From Periplaneta americana (Eukaryota > Arthropoda > Insecta > Blattodea > Blattidae): DNA of 64,000 nt. How positions within the stretch are numbered: position 1 is the first letter of the stretch; each line of letters opens with the position of its first letter. Both the position numbers and the translations under genes were made by a program. Below the pieces are notes generated by a model, which did not search any database, was not told where the DNA came from, and saw nothing but the letters and a program-made list of their open reading frames with translations. Shown here piece by piece: positions 49,125 through 59,400 of this stretch. The DNA lies in the NCBI RefSeq assembly GCF_040183065.1, contig NC_091124.1, positions 91,349,001 through 91,413,000 of the forward strand, given 5' to 3'.

Positions 49125-52100
49125 GTTAGTGAGGTTATATAGCCCGTAATGATTACGTCTTCTTAACTAACCTCAGCTGAGTTTGCTCTAGATTCAGAGG
49201 ATTGTGACCGTCATCTAGCGGGCAGACTTTAATTTTAGCCTTTAGCAAGTTTTATATTTGAGTATAGCGTTTTGCTATTAGTTTCACATTTTGCTTTGAA
49301 AATATTTGATAATTTCCAACAATTCGTTGGTCTTTAGCTTATGCCGTTTTTGCACTCACCTTAAGTATCGTCGGATAGTTTCCTTAGTTTGGTTCCTAAT
49401 TATGTAGTAAGCATCGGCCAGGCCGCCGTCGTATCATAACAAAGATTTAGGGCACATATTTTCCTATGAGTGTAAAGAGGCTGACAATTTGTCAGTCACA
49501 ACACAATTCTGAAAATTTGATATGTGTGTAATTTGGGTAGGCTAAATATAGAGTATCCACCGGCCACTAAACGAATATTCCACACTTTTATCACGGCCAA
49601 TGTGGCGCTATAAACCAATTTTCAATACTTTTATCACAACCACAACACATTTCAATTCTTATTGTACTGTATAATTATTACTACATTAACACGGATAAAT
49701 CGCAATATAGCGAACGCCAGTAGGGGAAGTTATCCCCACCCTCGCCACACAGCAGCTGCTCTCTCTCTCTCTCTCTCTCTGCTATCTGTCCCGCTCTGGT
49801 GGATCAACGCCTACTGCCTCGCACGTATTTCAAATTTAATGTGCATTCGACAAAACACAACAACACTCACGTATTTTCCTCGAAGTAAAACACACACACA
49901 CACAAACTTTGAATAAAACAACACTCACCTGTTAACTTAGCACTGTCACCAGAGCCTCGTTTGCCCTGCTCAAAACAATGCCAATGTACACCATCACTAA
50001 CATCGTTTCTTGGCGCTAATTTCATGTTTTTACCACAGGTCGGACACTCGTAATGACTAGCAAGTAGTCCATGCTCCTCACAATACCTTATTGTATCCGC
50101 CTTTAAATTCTCCCTCCTCAATTTCAGGAAGAAGTACACATCTTCAGTACGGCTCATCACAACACGTGGTTCCGTCTGTACTCGAATCTGAACATGGGCA
50201 CAATGAAGCTCTACCAGCATGCGTTAACAGTTATGCCACTCCCGCATTCAACCGCTACCAAGAGAAATTCACAAGCCCGCCACTTTCTACCCACGCTGAT
50301 CGGTCATTGTTCCCCCCACATTGCATTTCTGCAATACATTAAGACATTCCCCTTGAACATAAGTAGATCCATTTTCCCTTCCACACCAACTGGTCTCGAT
50401 AGCCGAGAGGTCTAAAGCGTGACCAAAAGCCGTGCGTGCGTTTCGTTAGGAATATCGACAGATCGAATACTACCGTCAGCAACATCATAAGAAGAAAAAA
50501 AAGAGAGAGATGGAGCGAGGAAGAGAGAAGAGAGAGACAGTACAAAGTTCCTCTTTTGCTTCGTAGATGCCGCATTCACTCTTTTTGTTCCACTTTCCTC
50601 CACTAGATGTCACCCCACCCAAAACCCCTATTTCCACTCTTTCCCGCTAGTGTGTCTGGTGAGCTAGTAGGGGAAAAGTGGAAGGGGTCGTGGGCGGAGC
50701 TTCTGTGTTCATTATATTGCGATTTACCCTAACACATTTAATATACGTATCACAAAACATACACTGGACGAACTGTCTGTAATTATTATGAAAGTCGCCA
50801 TATTTTCTTTCTCGAGTTACGATCCATTTCCATTAGATGGCTACCAACACGAGAAGCAGGGCTGGCATGTATTGCAAACGAAATTAGCCTATACTAAATG
50901 TAAGGAATGTTACTATAGGTGTGTAGTATTATGTGACAGGTTAGGTTAGATTAGGTTTGTATTGTGTGACAGGTTAGGTTAGGTTTGATTAGGTGTCTAG
51001 TATTATGAGAGAGGTTAGGTTATGTTTGATCAAGCCCCTACAGTCCCAGCTGTGCAGAACGAGGAAACCGGGACAAATTTTATGCTGCACTTGCCGCCAT
51101 GTTAATGGAAAGCAGATGCATAATATCAGTACATAAATGACGCAATTTAACGCCATGATGATAAAAAATGGACGGATTATGGCCATTTTCGACGTTTAAC
51201 GTAGAATTGGGAAGAAATGAACATATTCAAAGTTTCATTGATGCGACAGAGCATTAAAGGAAAGGAAAAATGTACCCACAAAGTTACAGAAAACATGCTC
51301 ATACATCCATAAATAGGCTTACATAATACACATTATAGAATGTATAATTTTACAGTATCAGAGAATCGAAAATTATATTAACATACATTACTAGTACCTT
51401 TAGATCACAAGACATAAATATATGTACCTTGATTACACAAGTTCCTATTATAATCAAATTCTTAAATGAAATAAATACGTGGTAACCAGTATAGGTCTGT
51501 TGTTAAGTTTTAGAGAATCGAAAATTATATTGCCAGTACTTTTAGACCACAGGACATAAGTAACCTGGCAAAATTACATTGCATTTATAAGTCATTCTTC
51601 AATTAATAAAGAGAATGCTATCAATCATAAAAAATACCGGTACCTAGTACATTGCAAATAATAGGTAACATGAAGATCTAAAAATTAACATAATCACCTT
51701 ATGCACTTTTATGAGTGGATTTCTTTACATATGTTGTTGTTGTTGTTATCTAATGCTGGGCTTTGGCAACGAAGCCATTAGCGTTCTTGCTCGCCAATAT
51801 TTCTCTGTGGTTGAGCCATCAGGTAGAACTTCACAGGTTTGTAGATGATCTTCAGTCATTTCTTCTTCTTTGTTGCATAGAGGGCAATTTGGATTTGTGT
51901 AAATTCTTATTTTATTCAAGTGTTTGGCCAAATAATCGTGTTCTGTAAGCAGTCTGAATTTTGCTACTGCAGATTTACGTGGGATTTCTGGAATAATTTC
52001 TGTTTTTGTTTATTAAAAAGCTCCATTTTTTATCTTTGGCTTTAGTATTACATATTGTATTGTTATTTTTAATACATATATTATTATCATTGCTTGCAGA

Positions 52101-55100
52101 GTGACGATACATAATTTTTGTGCACATATGTAATATCAGTAAGATGATGGCATTCCTTGCTTTTTTAATAAGATATATCTGGCAAAATATAAAAAAGTTA
52201 TGACAACTGACAAATATAAAATAATTTTAAATAAGCACTTCAAACCAATTTGAAAAGATAACATACCTCTTGATTCTTGAAACGATGGTTTTAGGTAAAT
52301 GCTGCCTGATGATGACTTAGGGTGCCATGCATAGACATTTTGCTAGCCCGCGCTACGAGCGTGCTAAACTAGCCCCGGCTATCGACTGATTACTTGTACA
52401 GGATTCATATCATATCATATCGCTAAAACTGGTTTATGAATACGAAAACATTAGTTCGCTGATCATCCACCGGAAGCCCGCGCTAAGATTGTCTATGAAT
52501 ATGGCCCTTACAGATTGACACATTAAAATGGAAGATACGTATTATAATAGGCCGTCATACTAATTCATACTATTAACACATCAATTTACACCACATTCAC
52601 AGTGTTCACAAAAAACGCCCAAGTCAAAACAAAGTACAAGCATGACACTATCGTGTTTACCGCTACTGTTTTTATTAGTAACATGGTGGCGTAAACATGT
52701 GCAGTAGGGCATATTGAAATCGTTGGTTAAAAATTTTTTTAAGAAATTAAAAAGAGTGGGGGTCTAAGAAGTTGTCTTATGGGTTAATTATTGTCTCTAC
52801 CAAATTTGGATCTCATACAAAGATTTATAGTCAGGGCGCATTAGCTTTAAAGTTTAAGAATTTTATCTAAATATATATTTTATTATTTCGCAGCTCATTA
52901 CTTGCTAAAGACTGAAATGTTATATTTTTTTTCTTTCCTGATACTTTAAACATTTTAATATTACTTAAGTAGCCAGATAGCTGAAGAGAACTCTTAACTT
53001 CAGGCTGTAACAACACAGAACTTGTCGTGGGGAGGTGGCTACTATCGAGTTCCTCCCACCCACCCACCCATTCATTATCTTGTTTTCTGTTATCAGTGTT
53101 ACTCCAGCCTAGATGAAAAATACTTACTTTTCTTTTCATACCTAGGTAATTCTTTCCTTGCACGAAGCTTGGAACGAATATATGCATCTCTTGCATCATA
53201 GCCACATACAGAAGAAGCAGCATAACTGACCACTTTTACTAGTCTTTCAACGGCCTGTGTGTGGCAAGGGAAACAAGGAACATCAATTTGTTGTAAATTT
53301 ACGTCACTCAGTATTTTCAGAAGATTCTCAGCTTTTATATGAGCTGTCACTGGTGGCTCTGTGACACTGCACTTGTTCCAGTCAATCAAGTCCATGCAGC
53401 CTATTTCTTGGCCATGAAATTTAATTCTGGCACTAGAAACTTGCAAACAGTCTTTCAATTACTTCTCATTGCCAAAACTCTTCGTGCTTCTAAAACCCGA
53501 GTTCCAGACGATATTTCCAAGTGAAATCCGAATCCGAATAATTATTTTCTTCCAATGAGCTGCTCTGTTGTATGACACACTCTGCAGAAATAGATGGCAG
53601 CTCTTCTTTTCGTTTACGTTTCATGGATCTTCTTCCCTCTTGTTTTTGCAGTTTTTCTTTTTTTTACTATATTGTCCAGACTTCTAATCGCCATTTTTCT
53701 ACATGTCCGTTGATAAACCAGAAACTTTCTTTCTTTTTTTGCTATTTTTCACGACTTTTCACATTTGCAGTTCGCAAAATCAAGGCATTTGCATGTTGCA
53801 ATATTAAAGTCTTAGGCTGTTACATCTATACAGTCCAGTTTAGATTCATTAGATTTTCTGCTTTTTTCCTGTTTTTAATAAATTCTTAATTTTATTATGA
53901 TAATTTAATGTCATATCTGTTACTGTTCTCATGGAAATGACAGGGATCGAAGCGTTTCCATTTACTCACTACTTTATTTACAATTTTTTCTGCATTAGAC
54001 GCACTGCAGGTTCTTTACTTCCTTCATTTTTAATTCTGAGCCAGTGAAGAAATAATACCTTATTACATCTCACTAGATCAGGAGTGTTCTGTTATTCAAT
54101 TCTTTTGGGATATCAAAAATATTCTCCACCCTGACAGATGTCTTCTTTCTTGTTTTTACTGGTGTAGATTTCGCCATTAAAAACAATACGCAACACTCAA
54201 AACAAAGGCTCGAGAGAAACTGACAAACAGAAAACAGGGAATCTGTGACAGAAAGAAGAAGCGATAACCACCCCTTATCATTATCATCTGCTCCCTCCCT
54301 CTACACAGTACGCACCCTGATTTGAAGTATATTGCATTGCCAGTTTGGAAGTGTCTGTTCACTCATCTATACAAACATTTATAACATCTGAACATTCTTA
54401 ATATTCAGTATTACAGGATGTAATTTTTTCAAGTTTTTGGCGAGTTCTATAAATCTTGGAAGGCTTTGCACCTCGGTGGAAATTTAATCTAGAGCTCAAA
54501 TTTTTTTATGCATAATTGTTAGATATAATGACAACTTTTCCGCACTCCATGTTTTTTATTCGAAATTTAATTTTTTCAGCTTAGATAATGCAAAGGTGAC
54601 CAGTTGACTACCTCCCGCTTTCTTTCTGTATCATCATCATCATCATCATCATCATTATCATCATCATCATATTTCCAAGCAATATTTGTTGTAATAAATT
54701 AATATTGTGTTACATTCCAGTGAAATTGCCAACATTTCTAACTTAAAATGTTTTACAAAGGTGTAAAATTAAATTTGTCTAAGGAAACCATCTCTAAAAC
54801 ATACTCTGTCAAACTTTTTACCCATATCTGTCAATACTCTTATGTATGCAACTATTACACATAATGTATGATGTTACTGATTCTTTATTGGTGTTAGTAA
54901 AATTTCGAAATAAAGATCGCATGGTGTATGTTATATGATGTGGACATGATAAAAATAGACTGAGTAATTACACTGGATATTTTTTATTTTCAGCCAATGA
55001 AAATCTAGATGACGATGATGAAGACAGTGATGACGATGTCCATGTTGTTATTGGAGACATTAAAACCAGCCCAACATATACAAGTCTTAATATCAAGCGT

Positions 55101-56431
55101 GGAGGACTTTTAACTTCAGCTGTTGGTGGCGAAAAATTGAAGGTAATTTGTTCGTTAAAGATAGGTTTAATTGTGCTTTATGAGTGCAGCAAGGGAGAAT
55201 GAATTTTCACCATATAGTAAATAACAAAAGACACAGCACATGCTTAAACCAGTTAATAGTTAAGGTAACTGAAAAATAAGTTAACATTAGCAGTTGAGTG
55301 TTTCATGATGTCAATCAATCTGGAATGCAAATCAAGCTTTCAGGTATATAATCCTCTGTAAAGTTGATTTGAATAATTTCGAGGGAAAAATTGTTCCGGG
55401 GCCCCTGAAAGAGTCACACAGAGTTAGTGTGCACTCAATGTTGGTTGCTTGACGGTTGTCAGCCCACTTTGAGGTCTGTGGATATAGAGGGAAAAATTGG
55501 ATCGGTGTCTGGTAGAGTTCCCAGGTAGCTCAGCTTGTAGAGCGTTGGTATGTTTAACCAAAGGTCCCGGGTTCGAGCCCAGCCCCGGAACAACTTTTCC
55601 TTCGAAATTATTCAATCTGGATGATTCATTTAAGTTTATTTAATTTGAAGCAACCAGGAAAGTTTTCCATAGAAGAATTTGAAGCTGTTGGGACAATCAA
55701 CGGAGTTCCAGCACATGAATTCAATTTGGATTCTCTTGAAGACAAACCATGGAGGAAACCTGGAGCTGACATAACAGGTTAAAAAGATATGTTTTATGTT
55801 TATCATATAATCCCTGTCTGTGTACTTCTTTTTTAATGTGACAACGTTTTTTAGCTCATGTTCGTATTCAGCTTGTTGTATTGTTTGTTTTTTTGAAGAA
55901 TTTTAGATAAGGACGCAAATAGCCATAGTATCTGATGCGTCCTTTTTAAACCTCACTAACTAACCATTCATGAAAAGCTACAAGTTTTATGTTCTGAGAA
56001 GTAAATGGATAAGGTTGGTATTCTTTCTGGGCTGCTGCTGCGTTTCTGTTGCCACTTAGCTATTCCATCTACCAAAAGTAGATTCCTACATTGTGTGCTT
56101 CTTAGTTGGTCAACACAATGAAGGACCAGTGCTGAGACAGTACAGAACATCACATGGGTAGGGAGAAACATCCAGTTATGTGCTAGGAAGATGAGATTGA
56201 TATTCATTTACCTTACTCCTCTAGCATGACATGATACCAAGTTGTTCTCAGTACTCTACTCTGTAAATCAAATGATTTTTTTAAATCTAGATCAGTGATC
56301 TTTTACTATATTTAATTTTTTTTTTTTATGAAATGCTTCATTACACATTTTCAGCAACAAAGTTTGAAAATGATTTCAGTATTATTTTATGTTTAGGCTT
56401 TGTTACTTACATTCTACATCAAAGAACTGCA

Positions 56432-56493
<62 letters not shown>

Positions 56494-59400
56494 GTGTTTT
56501 GAATTATTAATGTAGCACATTAAAAAATACTTTCTGAAAAGTTTTTCAGTTACATTTGATGTGTTTTATTTAAGTTTTTGTACAAAAACACAAGCTTAGA
56601 AGCTTTATCAATACCAAGTATACTTCTCAATTTTGAATTAACAACACCAAGTGTAGAAAACATACAATTAAGATGACAGATGATGGCCCAACTGTCAATT
56701 AACTAAGTTTATCAGTAACATTCTTGTCACTTTTAAAGACACATTCTTGAATTTCCACCACTGCAATAATCACCAATTAGGAACAGGATTCTTTGTTCAT
56801 AAAAGAATAAAATCAGCAGTAAAAAAGGTCGAATTTATCAGTGACAGGTTATCATATTTAGTACTTAAGGGTAGATGGTGCGACATCATAGTTATAAATG
56901 CTCACGCCCCTACCGAAGAGAAAGACGACCATATAAAGAATAGCTTCTATGAGGAATTGGAACATACTTTTGATCAGTTCCCTAGATATCACATGAAAAT
57001 TTTATTGGGGGATTTCAATGCTAAAGTAGGACGGGAGGATATTTTTAGACCAACTATTGGAAAAGAGAGCCTACACGCAATTAGTAGTGACAATGGAGTT
57101 AGATTAGTCAACTTTGCCACATCGAAAAATTTGATTGTCAAAAGTACAACATTCCCCCATAAGGATATACATAAATATACTTGGACTTCTCCAGATGGAT
57201 TGACACACAACCAAATAGATCACATCTTGATAGATAAACGGAGACATACTAGTATAGTAGATATTCGAACTTTCAGGGGTGCAGACTGTAATTCTGACCA
57301 TTATTTGGTGATTGGAGAATTAAGAGAAAGATTATCAGTAGCCAAGCGAGTAGAGCAACAAGTTAATATTACTAAATTCAATATTTTGAAATTAAAGGAC
57401 GAGGAAGCTAAGCAAAATTATCAGGTCGAAATTTCGAATAGGTTTGCCACTTTAGAAAGTTCCGACGAAGTTGAGAAAGAATTAGATGTTAATAGCGTGT
57501 GGGAAAATATCAGAGATAGTATCAAAATTGCAGCTGAGCAGAGCATAGGTTATTATGAAACTAAGAAAAAGAAACCGTGGTTTGATGAAGATTGTTGCAT
57601 GGTAGTAGAAAGAAGGAAACAGGCAAAATTGAAATTCTTACAGGATCCAGTTGAGGAGAAGAGAGATAATTATTTCAATGAAAGACGAGAAGCATGTCGT
57701 ACACTTAGGAATAAAAAGAGAGGTTACTTGAAGGAAAAACTGAATGAGGTAGAAACAAATAGTAAGAATAAAAACATTCGAGATTTATATAAGGGTATAA
57801 AGGAATTTAAGAACGGATATCAGCCAAGGGTAAACGTGATCAAGGATGAGAATGGCGACTTGCTTGCAGACTCTCCATCAATCCTAAACAGATGGAAAAA
57901 CTATTTTGCGCAATTACTAAATGTACATAGGCCAAATAGAAATGATCGGGACGAAATTGAAATACAAACTGCTGAGCCATTTATACCCGAACCCACGCTT
58001 TCAGAAGTCGAAATTTCGATAGAAAATCTGAAAAAGTACAAGTCTCCAGGTATCGATCAAATTCCAGCAGAATTAATACAAGATGGTGGAAGTGCATTAT
58101 ATAGCGAAATTTATAAACTTGTACTTGCTATTTGGGAAAAAGAAATTGTACCAGAACAATGGAAGGAGTCTATAATTGTACCTATTTTTAAAAAGGGGGA
58201 CAAAACCAACTGTGGTAACTTTCGAGGAATATCACTTTTGTTGACGTCGTACAAAATTTTGTCCAATATTCTTTTGAGAAGATTAACTCCGTACGTAGAT
58301 GAAATTATTGGGGATCATCAGTGCGGTTTTCGGCATAATAGATTGACTATTGATCAGATTTTTTGTATTCGACAGATAATGGAGAAAAAATGGGAGTATA
58401 AGGGTACAGTACATCAGTTATTCATAGATTTCAAAAAGGCATATGACTCGGTTAAGAGGGAAGTATTATATGATATTCTTATTGAATTTGGTATTCCCAA
58501 GAAACTAGTTCGATTAATTAAAATGTGTCTCAGTGAAACATACAGCAGAGTCCGTGTAGGTCAGTTTCTATCTGATGCTTTTCCAATTCACTGCGGGCTA
58601 AAGCAGGGGGATGCATTATCACCTTTACTTTTTAACTTCGCGCTAGAATATACCATTAGGAAAGTTCAGGATAACAGGCAGGGTTTGGAATTGAATGGGT
58701 TACATCAGCTTCTTGTCTATGCGGATGACGTGAATATGTTAGGAGAAAATACACAAACGATTAGGGAAAACACGGAAATTTTACTGGAAGCAAGTAGAGC
58801 GATCGGTTTGGAAGTAAATCCCGAAAAGACAAAGTATATGATTATGTCTCGTGACCAGAATATTGTACGAAATGGAAATATAAAAATTGGAGATTTATCC
58901 TTCGAAGAGGTGGAAAAATTCAAATATCGTGGAGCAACAGTAGCAAATATAAATGACAGTCGGGAGGAAATTAAACGCAGAATAAATATGGGAAATGCGT
59001 GTTATTATTCGGTTGAGAAGCTCTTATCATCCAGTCTGCTGTCCAAAAATCTGAAAGTTAGAATTTATAAAACAGTTATATTACCGGTTCTTCTGTATGG
59101 TTGTGAAACTTGGACTCTCACTCTGAGAGAGGAACATAGGTTCAGGGTGTTTGAGAATAAGGTGCTTAGGAAAATATTTGGGGCTAAGCGGGATGAAGTT
59201 ACAGGAGAATGGAGAAAGTTGCACAACACAGAACTGCACGCATTGTATTCTTCACCTGACATAATTAGGAACATTAAATCCAGACGTTTGAGATGGGCAG
59301 GGCATGTAGCACGTATGGGCGAGTCCAGAAATGCATATAGAGTGTTAGTTGGGAGACCGGAGGGAAAAAGACCTTTAGGGAGGCCGAGATGTATTTAGTA

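Noticed and set aside
49867-50220. Zinc-finger-like 117-codon frame as a host gene
   Set aside because: It sits between Merlin-like inverted termini and matches the ISXO2/IS1595 N-terminal zinc ribbon.
55515-55590. Functional tRNA gene
   Set aside because: tRNA-like boxes, but no clean acceptor stem; flanked by inverted repeats, so a SINE-type repeat.
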